Source: Faecalibacterium hattorii (GTDB lineage Bacteria; Bacillota; Clostridia; Oscillospirales; Ruminococcaceae). Taken from it: a stretch of DNA of 64,000 bases. The notes under the pieces are model-generated. The model was not told the DNA's origin. It ran no database searches and saw nothing but the letters and a program-made list of their open reading frames with translations. The DNA is taken from assembly GCF_003287455.1 (NCBI RefSeq), contig NZ_PRLC01000010.1, positions 59,396 to 123,395 on the forward strand, given 5' to 3'. A program made the position numbers and the translations under genes. Of the stretch, positions 34,379-43,193 are shown piece by piece. Positions within the stretch are counted from its first letter, which is position 1. The number at the start of each line of letters is the position of its first letter.

Positions 34379-35176
34379 ATGCCTTCTACTTATGCACACC
34401 GCCGGTTCGGGGCGGATGTTCTGGCTCGGCTGCCGGAAGAGCTGCGGGACAAGATCGAGCCTTACCGTGCGCTGTATGATCTGGGTCTCCACGGGCCGGA
34501 CCTGCTGTTTTACTACAAGGCATTGCAGTCGAACCATGTGAGCCGGCTGGGCGGCGCCATGCACGAGCAGCCGGGTGCGGTGTTCTTCGAGCGGGCGCGG
34601 GGCGTCATCCGCAAGTCCAAGAATAAGGATGCCGCGCTGGTGTACGCGCTGGGGTTCATCTGCCACTTTGCGCTGGACAGCACCTGCCACCCGTACGTGG
34701 AGCAGTATGTCCGCTCCAGCGGGGTGAGCCACTGCGAGATCGAGACGGAGTTCGATAACATGCTGCTCCGCCGGGACGGCCACGACCCGATGCACTACCT
34801 GACGGCCAGCCACATCCAGCCCAGCCGCATCTGGGCGAATGTTGTGGCTCCGTTCTACGAGGGCATCAGCGTGGACGAAGCCTATCAGGCCATGACCGGC
34901 ATGGTCTTCGTCCACAAGATGCTGCTGGCCTCCAACCCGGCAAAGCGCTGGGTGGTGCTGAGCGCCATGCGGCTGGCGGGCAAGTGGGAGTTCATGCACG
35001 GACTGGTGGCGAACCCCAAGCCGAACCCGGACTGCGCCGAGAGCGGCTGCGGGCTGGATGCCTTGTACCAGAAGGCCATCCCGCTGGCGGTCCGGCTCAT
35101 CACGGAGTATGTGGACGGGCTGAGCACGGATGCACCGTTGGATGCGGCGTATCAGCACACCTTTGGAGAGAATTGA
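34379..35176 (+). CDS. Zinc-dependent phospholipase C family protein
   Basis: 265 residues of the all-helical zinc phospholipase C/S1-P1 nuclease fold. Likely metal ligands: His6 in TYAHRRFG, the GLHGPD motif, His/Asp in GFICHFALDSTCHPYV and the HCEIETEFD helix. No signal peptide is visible, so unlike secreted clostridial alpha-toxin the protein should act in the cytosol, as most members of this gut-clostridial group do. Substrate unknown. Ten bases separate it from the MFS gene. Confidence 0.82.
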   Translation: MPSTYAHRRFGADVLARLPEELRDKIEPYRALYDLGLHGPDLLFYYKALQSNHVSRLGGAMHEQPGAVFFERARGVIRKSKNKDAALVYALGFICHFALDSTCHPYVEQYVRSSGVSHCEIETEFDNMLLRRDGHDPMHYLTASHIQPSRIWANVVAPFYEGISVDEAYQAMTGMVFVHKMLLASNPAKRWVVLSAMRLAGKWEFMHGLVANPKPNPDCAESGCGLDALYQKAIPLAVRLITEYVDGLSTDAPLDAAYQHTFGEN

Positions 35177-35185
35177 GAGGAATCA

Positions 35186-36427
35186 ATGGAACAGAAGGAA
35201 AAATTCCGCCTGACCGGGCTGGAACGCGCGTGGATCTTATACGATGTCGGCAATTCGGCCTTTGTGCTGCTGGTGGCGACCCTCATCCCCATCTTTTTCA
35301 ATGCACTGGCGGAGGAAGGCGGCCTGAGTTCGGTGGAGTATCTGGCCTACTGGGGCTATGCGGCCTCGGCGGTGACCGTCATCACGGCCATCCTGAGCCC
35401 CATCCTCGGCACGCTGGCCGACACCAAGGGCTTCAAGAAGCCCATCTTCATCCTCTGCCTCGTGGTGGGCGTGGCCGGCTGCTGCGCCATGGGGCTGGCG
35501 AAAACGTGGCTGCCCTTTTTGCTGATCTTCATCTTCGCGAAGGTGGGCTTCTCCGGCAGTCTGGTGTTCTATGATGCGATGCTGAGCGACGTGACCGAAC
35601 CGGAGCGGATGGACGTAGTGTCCTCTCGCGGGTATGCGTGGGGCTACATCGGCAGCTGCGTGCCCTTCCTAGTCTGCCTTGCACTGGTGCTGGGGGCCGG
35701 GGCCATCGGCCTGAGCCAGATGACGGCACTGAACATTTCGCTGTTCATCACCGCTGTGTGGTGGCTGGTGACGACTCTGCCGCTGCTGAAAAATTATAAG
35801 CAGGTACACTATGTGGAGGTGAAGGAGCACGCCATCCGGCAGAGCTTCGCCCGCATCGGCCACACCATCCGGCATCTGCACGAGGACAAACAGGTGTTCT
35901 GGTTCCTGCTGGCCTTTTTCTGCTACATCGACGGCGTGTATACCATCATCGACATGGCGACGGCTTACGGCACCGCGCTGGGGCTGGACACCACCGGCTT
36001 GCTGCTGGCGCTGTTGGTGACCCAGATCGTCGCCTTCCCCTCGGCGCTGATCTTCGGGCGGCTGTCCTCCAAATACCCGTCCACGACGCTGATCCCGGTC
36101 TGCATCGCGGCCTATGCGGGCATCGCGGCCTTCGCCTTCTTCCTGACCCAGCAGTGGCAGTTCTGGGTGCTGGCCGTCATCGTGGGTATGTTCCAAGGCG
36201 GCGTACAGGCGCTGAGCCGCTCCCACTTCGCCAAGATCACCCCGCCGGAAAAGTCGGGCGAATACTTCGGCCTGTTCGATATCTGCGGCAAGGGGGCCTC
36301 CTTCCTCGGCACCATGATCGTCAGCGTGGGCAGCCAGCTGACCGGCAGCGCCAATGTGGGCGTCGGCTCGCTGATCGTGCTGTTCATCATCGGCTTTGTG
36401 CTGTTCAAGATGTCTTGTAAAGAGTAA
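35186..36427 (+). CDS. MFS transporter, UMF1/Atg22-like family
   Basis: 413 residues with 12 membrane helices. N-terminal AWILYDVGNSAFVLLVATLIPIFF is the UMF1-family pattern; ALSRSHFAKITPPEKSGEYFGLFD is the matching C-half motif. Probably exports or imports amino acids or sugars; substrate unknown. Ribosome site GAGAGGAA. Co-transcribed with the phospholipase-like gene. Confidence 0.9.
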   Translation: MEQKEKFRLTGLERAWILYDVGNSAFVLLVATLIPIFFNALAEEGGLSSVEYLAYWGYAASAVTVITAILSPILGTLADTKGFKKPIFILCLVVGVAGCCAMGLAKTWLPFLLIFIFAKVGFSGSLVFYDAMLSDVTEPERMDVVSSRGYAWGYIGSCVPFLVCLALVLGAGAIGLSQMTALNISLFITAVWWLVTTLPLLKNYKQVHYVEVKEHAIRQSFARIGHTIRHLHEDKQVFWFLLAFFCYIDGVYTIIDMATAYGTALGLDTTGLLLALLVTQIVAFPSALIFGRLSSKYPSTTLIPVCIAAYAGIAAFAFFLTQQWQFWVLAVIVGMFQGGVQALSRSHFAKITPPEKSGEYFGLFDICGKGASFLGTMIVSVGSQLTGSANVGVGSLIVLFIIGFVLFKMSCKE

Positions 36428-36429
36428 AA

Positions 36430-36475
36430 CAGAAGGGGATCGTCGGCAACGCCGACGATCCCCTTCTGTTTTTGT
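36430..36475 (+). terminator. Very strong intrinsic terminator
   Basis: CAGAAGGGGATCGTCGGC-AAC-GCCGACGATCCCCTTCTG, an 18 bp perfect stem, followed by TTTTTG. Confidence 0.95.
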
Positions 36476-36543
36476 TTGTTGCGTCTTACAAGAGAGCGTG
36501 ATACAATAAAACAAAACCCAATTCAGAAAAAAGGAGAATCCCA

Positions 36544-39300
36544 ATGAAGCAATATCCCGGTTATACGGTCGTGCGGAGCGAAGACTGCCCCGAACAGCAC
36601 GGCACCCTGACCGTGCTGACCCACGATGTCAGCGGGGCGACCGTCCTGCTGGTGGAGAACGAGGACGTGAACAAGGCCTTCGGCATCGGCTTCGGCACCT
36701 TTCCCTCCGACGATACGGGCGTGTTCCACATCCTCGAACACTCGGTGCTGGCGGGCAGCGAGAAGTACCCCGTGACCTCGCCGTTCTTGCAACTGCTCAA
36801 GAGCAGCATGGCGTCCTTCCTCAACGCCATGACCTTCCCGGACAAGACGGTGTACCCTTTTGCGACCCCGAATGAGACGGACTTCAAGAACCTGATGGAC
36901 GTCTACCTGAACGCGGTATTCTGCCCGCTGGCCATGGTGGACAAGGCCGTGTTCGAGCAGGAGGGCTGGCACCGCGACGCCGACGGCACCGTGAGCGGCG
37001 TGGTGTACAACGAGATGCAGGGCGCGCTGGCAGCCCCGGACGCTCAGCTCGAAGATGCGCTGGAGCGGGCCATGTTCCCCGACACGGCCTATGGCTTCGT
37101 CTCCGGCGGCGACCCGGCGTCCATCCCGGCGCTGACCTATGAGAAGTATCAGCGGGTGTACCGCCGCCACTACAGCGCCGACAACTGCTGCGTGACCCTG
37201 TACGGCAAGATGGATATGGCCGAGAAGCTGGACTTTCTCGACAGAGAATACCTGAGCAAGATGCCCAAGGGCACCAGCCAGCCCAAGCTGACCTTGCAAA
37301 GTGAGCAGCCGGGCGTCTGCGTGAAGATCCCCTACTACACCGAAAAGCCGGAGGCCGACGAGGTGCAGTGCGCGCTGGCGTGGTACACCGGCGCCTTCGC
37401 TGACCGGGAGCGGCAGCTGGGCGTGGAGATCTTGCTGGACGCGCTGCTGGGCACCAACCAGTCCCCGCTGAAAGCGGCACTGCTGGAAGAAAAGCTGGGC
37501 GCGGATATCGATGTGGGCTTCGATGACAGCACACTGCAGCCCGTTCTGGAGCTGGTGCTGCGGGGCGCGACCGAGGAAACGGCGGAACAGTTCGCCGCAG
37601 CGGTCCGCCGCGCGGTGGACGGCATCCTTGCCGAGGGCATCCCGGCAGAGCTGCTGCTGGCCAGCCTGAACGCGGCGGAGTTCGCTTCGCTGGAGCGGCC
37701 GGGCAGTCTGCCCGACGGCGTGCTGGACGCCATCCACGCCGCGACCGGCTGGCTCCACACCGGAGACCCGGCCCTGCTGCTCCACACGGACAAGCTCTTT
37801 GCCGCCCTGCGGGAGAAGCTGGACAGCGGCTGGTTCAACGAGCTGCTGCGGGAGCTGTTTGCCCCCGCGCCGGTGCAGGTCATCCAAGTGCCGACCCTGC
37901 CCAAGAAGGACGACGAGAACGCCGCCCCCGCCCGCACCGACGGCAAGCTGGTGCTGGACCACCCGCTGACCGTGACCGACCTCGGCGAGGGCAGCCCCAG
38001 CGCCGAAGGCGTGGTGGGCACAGTGGCCGGGGCAGAGCTGCTGCACCACCCCTCCAAGGGCAGCCTGTACCTGAATCTCTACTACGACCTCGGCGGGCTG
38101 AGCGAGGAAGAAGTGCAGTATCTGGACATCCTGACCGATATGCTGGACGAGCTGGACACCCCGCGCCACACGGCCCGCGAGCTGAACACCCTGCGCAGCA
38201 CGTGGCTGGGCGACAGCACGGCGTGCATCGCGTTCTGGACCGGGCGGCAGGAGGGAACCCCCTGCCACGCAAAGCTGGTGCTGAGCATGAGCTTGTTGGA
38301 GCGCAGCCTTGAAAAGGCCATCGAGCTGGGCGGGGAATTCCTGTACGAGACCAAGCTGACCGGCGAAAAGGCTGAGGCGGCGTTTGCCCGCGTGCTGAGC
38401 CAGCAGAAGCTGAACATGGAACAGCAGTTCATCCAGATGGGCAACCAGTATGCGATGGTCCGCGCCATGAGCCACTATACAGTGGAATATGCGCTGAGCG
38501 AGGCTTGCAGCGGCGTGACCGGGTACAAGTTCCTCTGCGGTCTGCTGGAACAGGCCGACTGGGCGGCGCTGGGCAAAAAGCTGGAAGCAGTGCGGGAAAA
38601 GGTGCTGCACCACGCGGCCCTGACCATCAGCCTCCACGGCAGCGAAGCGGCAAAACAGAAGCTGGAAGCTCTGCTGCCCGGCAGTGTGTTCGCGGAAGAA
38701 GCCCGCGGCACGGCCAAACCCTACACGCAGGAGCTGACCGCCCCGGTGAACGAAGCCTTCCTCATTGACGGCGGCGTGAACTATGACATTCTGGCATGGC
38801 CGCAGGAGCGCAAGCCGGAGCGCCGGGTACTGGCCCGCGTGATGAGCTACGAATACCTGTGGCACAACATCCGCGAGGTGGGCGGCGCCTACGGCACCGG
38901 GATGCTGACCCGCGCCGGGGCGGAGGCCTATTACACCTACCGCGACCCCCACATGGCCGAAAGCTACGAGACGTTTGCCAAGGGCCCGGCGGAGCTGGCC
39001 GCGCGCAGCTACACCGAAAAGGACCTGACCGAGTCCATCGTGGGCACCGTTTCCGAGATGGACAAGCCCATGAAGCCCTGTGCCGAGGCGAAGGAACTCG
39101 ACCGCCGGTACTTCTGCGGCATCACCGACGAGATGCTGGCGGCGGACCGCAGGGCGCTGTGCGGCGTGGACGAAGCGGCGCTGAAAGCGATGGCGGCAGA
39201 CCTCGGCAAGGCCGCAGAGCACGGCACCCGCGTTGCTTTTGGCAGCAAGGAAGCTGTGGAAGCGGCAAAGGAACTGTTTGACCGCGTAGAGACGTTATAA
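36544..39300 (+). CDS. M16C family zinc metallopeptidase (PreP-like)
   Basis: 918 residues. Inverted zinc site HILEHSVLAG (HxxEH) near residue 62, with the distal Glu in VVYNEMQGAL. Two homologous ~450-residue halves enclose a peptide chamber as in presequence protease/falcilysin; length is slightly short of the ~970 typical. RNIREVGGAYGTG-like block (HNIREVGGAYGTG) in the C half binds peptide ends. Degrades short peptides in the cytosol. ATG behind AAAGGAGA. Confidence 0.94.
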   Translation: MKQYPGYTVVRSEDCPEQHGTLTVLTHDVSGATVLLVENEDVNKAFGIGFGTFPSDDTGVFHILEHSVLAGSEKYPVTSPFLQLLKSSMASFLNAMTFPDKTVYPFATPNETDFKNLMDVYLNAVFCPLAMVDKAVFEQEGWHRDADGTVSGVVYNEMQGALAAPDAQLEDALERAMFPDTAYGFVSGGDPASIPALTYEKYQRVYRRHYSADNCCVTLYGKMDMAEKLDFLDREYLSKMPKGTSQPKLTLQSEQPGVCVKIPYYTEKPEADEVQCALAWYTGAFADRERQLGVEILLDALLGTNQSPLKAALLEEKLGADIDVGFDDSTLQPVLELVLRGATEETAEQFAAAVRRAVDGILAEGIPAELLLASLNAAEFASLERPGSLPDGVLDAIHAATGWLHTGDPALLLHTDKLFAALREKLDSGWFNELLRELFAPAPVQVIQVPTLPKKDDENAAPARTDGKLVLDHPLTVTDLGEGSPSAEGVVGTVAGAELLHHPSKGSLYLNLYYDLGGLSEEEVQYLDILTDMLDELDTPRHTARELNTLRSTWLGDSTACIAFWTGRQEGTPCHAKLVLSMSLLERSLEKAIELGGEFLYETKLTGEKAEAAFARVLSQQKLNMEQQFIQMGNQYAMVRAMSHYTVEYALSEACSGVTGYKFLCGLLEQADWAALGKKLEAVREKVLHHAALTISLHGSEAAKQKLEALLPGSVFAEEARGTAKPYTQELTAPVNEAFLIDGGVNYDILAWPQERKPERRVLARVMSYEYLWHNIREVGGAYGTGMLTRAGAEAYYTYRDPHMAESYETFAKGPAELAARSYTEKDLTESIVGTVSEMDKPMKPCAEAKELDRRYFCGITDEMLAADRRALCGVDEAALKAMAADLGKAAEHGTRVAFGSKEAVEAAKELFDRVETL

Positions 39301-39315
39301 ATTCGGAAAAAAGAA

Positions 39316-39366
39316 AAGGCTGACATGGCCGCTCCGGGTGGAGCAGAGGCTGTGTCGGCCTTTTTT
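39316..39366 (+). terminator. Intrinsic terminator after the M16C gene
   Basis: AAGGCTGACA/TGTCGGCCTT with inner GCTCC/GGAGC pairing, then TTTTTT. Confidence 0.88.
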
Positions 39367-39409
39367 GCGCAAAAAATTGGATGCCTTCCATCAAAAAATT
39401 GGAGGTTCG

Positions 39410-39451
39410 ATTCCCTGTCTGCGAAAAAAGAACGCGGACAGGGAACTTTTT
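39410..39451 (+). terminator. Second hairpin with T-tract before the virion cassette
   Basis: ATTCCCTGTCTGCG pairs (with G-T wobble) with CGCGGACAGGGAAC, followed by TTTTT. Could insulate the cassette from upstream transcription. The 39367-39588 stretch is AT-richer than its neighbours. Confidence 0.6.
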
Positions 39452-39658
39452 ATGCACTTGGATTATACAAACTGGATAACAAAAAGCGAAAACTACTCTG
39501 TGGGCCTACAAAAGGACACACTGCCGGGCAAGACAAAAACGTGGTATTCTTTTGCCAAGCCAAAACGAAAGGATGTGAAACAAACCGAATGGCGCAGAAA
39601 AAACGATCCGCAGAGGGCAAATGCCTTGAAAACCTTTACCGCGCCGCCGATACCCTGA
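39452..39658 (+). CDS. Possible small ORF at the cassette's left edge
   Basis: 68 codons with a weak AGGGA site 8 bases before the ATG; Lys/Trp/Thr-rich product (LDYTNWITKSENYS...). It overlaps the next gene by 70 bp in another frame and uses codons rare in neighbours (ATA, ACA, CGA, AGA). It may be a remnant or spurious. No family recognised. Confidence 0.25.
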   Translation: MHLDYTNWITKSENYSVGLQKDTLPGKTKTWYSFAKPKRKDVKQTEWRRKNDPQRANALKTFTAPPIP

Positions 39659-39876
39659 GCGCGATGCTGGCGCTGGAGGTCAAGGAGCTGAGCGCCCGCC
39701 AGAAAACGGCGCGGCGCGACGGCACCGAGACCAGCGGCATCGTAAAGGCGATGAAGGAGATCACGGCCATCCTGAAGGATGTGGCCGCTGTGACCAAGAC
39801 CGTGAACGAGCAGGGGGCAGAGGCCGAGGGCGGAGAGTGCGGCGTGGTGCTGCTGCCGAAGGTGGAGGACGTATGA
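39589..39876 (+). CDS. Small terminase-like protein of the virion cassette
   Basis: 95 residues. A helical, charged middle (LEVKELSARQKTARRDGTETSGIVKAMKEITAILKDVAA) likely forms a coiled coil, and the end GVVLLPKVEDV is typical of proteins that precede large terminases in podovirus-like clusters. Its TGA overlaps the ATG of the large terminase (ATGA). An N-terminal DNA-binding domain of a classical small terminase is not clear. The start has no good ribosome site, so it may begin elsewhere in the frame. Confidence 0.6.
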   Translation: MAQKKRSAEGKCLENLYRAADTLSAMLALEVKELSARQKTARRDGTETSGIVKAMKEITAILKDVAAVTKTVNEQGAEAEGGECGVVLLPKVEDV

Positions 39877-41318
39877 AGACTGGAACGAATGCAGCCGTGG
39901 TCTGGCGGCCTCAGCCGCGGCAGATGGAGTTCATGCGCCGGCCGGAGCCGGAGGCCCTGTACGGCGGGGCCGCAGGCGGCGGAAAAAGCGACGCGCTGGT
40001 GATCGAGGCGCTGCGGCAGGTGGATATCCCTCACTACCGGGCGCTGATCCTGCGCAAGACCTTCCCCCAGCTGAGCGACCTTGTGGACAAGAGCCAGCTC
40101 TACTACCGCAGGGCTTTCCCCGAAGCGCAGTACAACGCCACGAGCCATGTCTGGGTCTTCCCCAGCGGGGCGAAAATTTATTTCGGCTCGATGCAGCACA
40201 CCAAGGACCGGACGAATTATCAGGGCAAGGCCTTCGATTTCATCGGGTTCGACGAGCTGACCCACTTCGAGTGGGAAGAGTACAGCTACATGATGAGCCG
40301 CAACCGCCCCACCGGCCCCGGCACACGGGTGTATCTGCGGGCCACCACCAACCCCGGCGGCGTGGGCCACGGGTGGGTGAAGGCCCGGTTCATCACCCCG
40401 GCCCCGCCCGGCACCCCCATCGTGGAGGAATATCCCATCCGAATGCCGGACGGCAGCGAAAAGCGGCTGAAGCGGGCGCGGGTGTTCATCCCGTCCAGCA
40501 TCTTCGACAACCCCGCTCTGCTGGAAAATGACCCGGACTACCTCGCCAGCCTTGCGTCCCTGCCCGAAGCGGAAAAACAGGCCCTGCTCTACGGCAGCTG
40601 GGACAGCTTTTCCGGGCAGGTGTTCACCGAGTGGCGGAACGACCCCAGCCATTACTTCGACCAGCGCTGGACCCATGTTATCGAACCGTTCCCCATCCCG
40701 AAGCACTGGAAAATTTACCGGGGCTACGACTTCGGCTTTTCCAAGCCTTTCTCGGTGGGGTGGTACGCGGTGGACGAGGAGGGGCGGCTCTACCGGATCA
40801 AGGAGCTGTACGGCTGCACCGGCCGCCCCAACGAGGGGCTTCGGATCGACCCGGTGGAACAGGCCCGGCGGATCCGGGAGGCCGAGCAGAACGACCCGGT
40901 GCTGCGGGGGCGGGTCATCCAAGGCATTGCCGACCCTGCTATCTTCGACGAGAGCCGGGGCGAGAGCATCGCGGCCATGATGGAGCGGAGCCCGAACTTC
41001 CTGCACTGGATGCCCGGCGACCACACCCGCCTTGCGGGCAAGATGCAGTTCCACTACCGGCTGGCGTTTGACGGGGAGGGCAAGCCGATGTTTCAGGTCT
41101 TCAATACCTGCAAACACTTCATCCGGACCATCCCGAATCTGGTCTACGACGAGAGCAATGTGGAGGACATCGACACCCGGCAGGAGGACCACATCTACGA
41201 CGAATGCCGGTATGTGCTGATGGAAAAGCCCATCTCGCCGCCCCGCCGCACCGTGCGGCCCCCGCAGCCGGATGACCCGCTGGAGCTGCATCAGAGGGCG
41301 CGATTTTACCGGATCTAG
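39873..41318 (+). CDS. Phage terminase large subunit
   Basis: 481 residues. Walker A GGAAGGGKSDAL (Lys38, Ser39), Walker B FIGFDELTHF with the catalytic Glu, and coupling motif RATTNPGG. The C-terminal nuclease has acidic residues in YRGYDFGFSKPFS, GIADPAIFDESRG and EDHIYDECRY. This is the DNA-packaging motor that pumps and cuts DNA at the portal. All motifs are intact, so the gene looks functional. Overlaps the preceding gene by 4 bp. Confidence 0.95.
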   Translation: MKTGTNAAVVWRPQPRQMEFMRRPEPEALYGGAAGGGKSDALVIEALRQVDIPHYRALILRKTFPQLSDLVDKSQLYYRRAFPEAQYNATSHVWVFPSGAKIYFGSMQHTKDRTNYQGKAFDFIGFDELTHFEWEEYSYMMSRNRPTGPGTRVYLRATTNPGGVGHGWVKARFITPAPPGTPIVEEYPIRMPDGSEKRLKRARVFIPSSIFDNPALLENDPDYLASLASLPEAEKQALLYGSWDSFSGQVFTEWRNDPSHYFDQRWTHVIEPFPIPKHWKIYRGYDFGFSKPFSVGWYAVDEEGRLYRIKELYGCTGRPNEGLRIDPVEQARRIREAEQNDPVLRGRVIQGIADPAIFDESRGESIAAMMERSPNFLHWMPGDHTRLAGKMQFHYRLAFDGEGKPMFQVFNTCKHFIRTIPNLVYDESNVEDIDTRQEDHIYDECRYVLMEKPISPPRRTVRPPQPDDPLELHQRARFYRI

Positions 41319-41394
41319 CCCTCTCAGCGCGCAGTCCGCCTGACGGCGGCGTGTCGCGGAGCTGGCAAAGCTGTTAGGCTTTGACTGAGAGGGC
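41318..41394. repeat. Inverted repeat between terminase and portal genes
   Basis: GCCCTCTCAG/CTGAGAGGGC bounds a 77 bp unit; inside is CCGCC-TGAC-GGCGG followed by GCGTGTCGCGGA. A similar CCGCC..GGCGGCGTCTTGCGGA unit lies before the capsid gene. It overlaps the last base of the terminase stop. Confidence 0.7.
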
Positions 41395-41420
41395 AAGGAT
41401 GCTGACGGAAAGGAGAACCT

Positions 41421-43193
41421 ATGAAAGATGAGATTTTGAACAATACAGAGCTGCGGGAACTGCCCATCGGCCCGGAGGAGGTCGCGGAGGCGGCGGCCAT
41501 CTTGCAGAAGTACAAGGCGGGCAAGGCTGCGCTGGACAAGCGGCTGGTGGACAACGAACTGTGGTTCCGGATGGGGCACTGGAAAAACTACCAGAACCCG
41601 ATGATGGAGGGCAAGCCCCAGACGTCGAGCGGGTGGCTGTTCAACTCCATCGCCAACAAGCACGCCGATGCCATGGACAATTACCCGGCCCCCAACGTGC
41701 TGCCCCGCGCGGCGGACGACGAGCAGACGGCGCGGGTGCTGTCCAGCATTCTGCCCGTGGTGCTGGAACAGGCCGACTACGAGCAGGTGTACAGCGACAC
41801 ATGGTGGCGCAAGCTCAAGCAGGGCACCGGCGTCAAGGGCATTTTCTGGGACCCGGAACAGCACGGCGGCGTGGGCGAGATCGCCATCCGCCCCATGAAC
41901 CTGTTGATGCTCTACTGGGAGCCGGGCGTGGAGGATATTCAGGCATCGCCTCACTTTTTCTCCCTGAACATGGAGAACACAAAGCAGTTGGAAGCCCGCT
42001 GGCCCCAGCTCAAGGGTCACAGCGCCAGCGTGCTGGACGTGCCCCGCTTCATCCACGACGGCGGGCTGGACACCAGCGAAAAAAGCGTGGTGGTGGACTG
42101 GTACTACAAAAAGCCGGATGAGAATGGCCGGGTGCTGCTCCACTACTGCAAGTTCTGCAACGGCGTGGTCCTCTACGCCAGCGAGAACGATCCGGCGCTG
42201 GCCGGGCGGGGCTTCTACGACCACGGCAAGTATCCCTTCGTGTTCGACCCGCTTTTCATGGAGGAGGACAGCCCGGCGGGCTTCGGGTACATCGACGTGA
42301 TGAAGGAGTGCCAGAACGCCATCGACCGGATGAATCACGCCATGGACGAGAATGTGCTGCTCTCCTCGAAACAGCGGTATGTGCTGAGCGACACGGCGGG
42401 GGTGAACGAAGAGGAGCTGGCCGATTTTTCCCGCGATATCGTGCATGTGGTGGGGCGGCTGAACGACGACAGCTTCCGCCCCTTGCAGACGGCGGGCTTG
42501 CAGGGCAACAGCCTGAGCTACCGCGCCAGCCGGATCGAGGAGCTGAAAGAGATCTCCGGCAACCGGGATATGACCCAAGGCGGCACTGCGGGCGGCGTGA
42601 CGGCGGCTTCGGCCATTGCGGCCCTGCAGGAGGCAGGGTCGAAGCTCAGCCGCGACATGCTGAAAAGTGCCTACCGGGCCTTTGCCAAGGAGTGCTACCT
42701 CATCCTTGATCTGATGCGGCAGTTCTACGACGAGGAGCGGGTGTTCCGCATCGTGGGCGGCACCGGCGAAAACGAGTTCGTGCCCTTTTCCGGCGCGGCG
42801 CTCCGCCCGCAGCCCGGCGGCGTGGTGGGCGGCGTAGAACTGGGCAGCCGCGAGCCGATCTTCGACATCGTGGTGAGCGCCGAGAAGAAATCCACCTTCA
42901 GCCGCCTCTCTCAGAACGAGACGGCCAAGGAGTGCTACCAACTGGGCTTCTTTGCCCCGGCGAACGCGGACGCGGCCTTGGCGGCGCTGGACATGATGGA
43001 CTTTGAGGGCATCGAGAAGGTGCGCCAGCGGGTGCGGCTGAACGGGACTCTCGCGCAGCAATTGACCGCTCTGCAGACGCAGCTCATCCGGATGCAGCAG
43101 ATGCAGACCCGGCGGGCCCCGCTGACCGGCCCGGCCGACAACTTGACGACAAAGGCGGTGGCGCACGCCATGGGCCTTGGAAAGGAACAGTAA
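41421..43193 (+). CDS. Phage portal protein
   Basis: 590 residues. The order of blocks fits podovirus-like portals: N-terminal LWFRMGHWKNYQ.. and SSGWLFNSIANKHADAMDN, a middle GVKGIFWDP..GEIAIRPMNLLMLYWEPG, then GYIDVMKECQNAIDRMNHAMDEN and ITQGGT-like MTQGGTAGGVTAASAIAALQEAGSKLSRD, ending in a Gln-rich helix. Forms the dodecameric ring through which the terminase loads DNA. AAAGGAGA precedes the ATG; the stop abuts the next gene. Confidence 0.9.
   Translation: MKDEILNNTELRELPIGPEEVAEAAAILQKYKAGKAALDKRLVDNELWFRMGHWKNYQNPMMEGKPQTSSGWLFNSIANKHADAMDNYPAPNVLPRAADDEQTARVLSSILPVVLEQADYEQVYSDTWWRKLKQGTGVKGIFWDPEQHGGVGEIAIRPMNLLMLYWEPGVEDIQASPHFFSLNMENTKQLEARWPQLKGHSASVLDVPRFIHDGGLDTSEKSVVVDWYYKKPDENGRVLLHYCKFCNGVVLYASENDPALAGRGFYDHGKYPFVFDPLFMEEDSPAGFGYIDVMKECQNAIDRMNHAMDENVLLSSKQRYVLSDTAGVNEEELADFSRDIVHVVGRLNDDSFRPLQTAGLQGNSLSYRASRIEELKEISGNRDMTQGGTAGGVTAASAIAALQEAGSKLSRDMLKSAYRAFAKECYLILDLMRQFYDEERVFRIVGGTGENEFVPFSGAALRPQPGGVVGGVELGSREPIFDIVVSAEKKSTFSRLSQNETAKECYQLGFFAPANADAALAALDMMDFEGIEKVRQRVRLNGTLAQQLTALQTQLIRMQQMQTRRAPLTGPADNLTTKAVAHAMGLGKEQ

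Noticed and set aside
39393..39420. GGAGGTTCGATTCC resembling a tRNA T-arm, considered as an attachment site of the virion cassette
   Set aside because: The flanks do not make a T-stem or acceptor stem, no matching copy is seen at the right end of the cassette, and the bases are better explained by the terminator-like hairpin.
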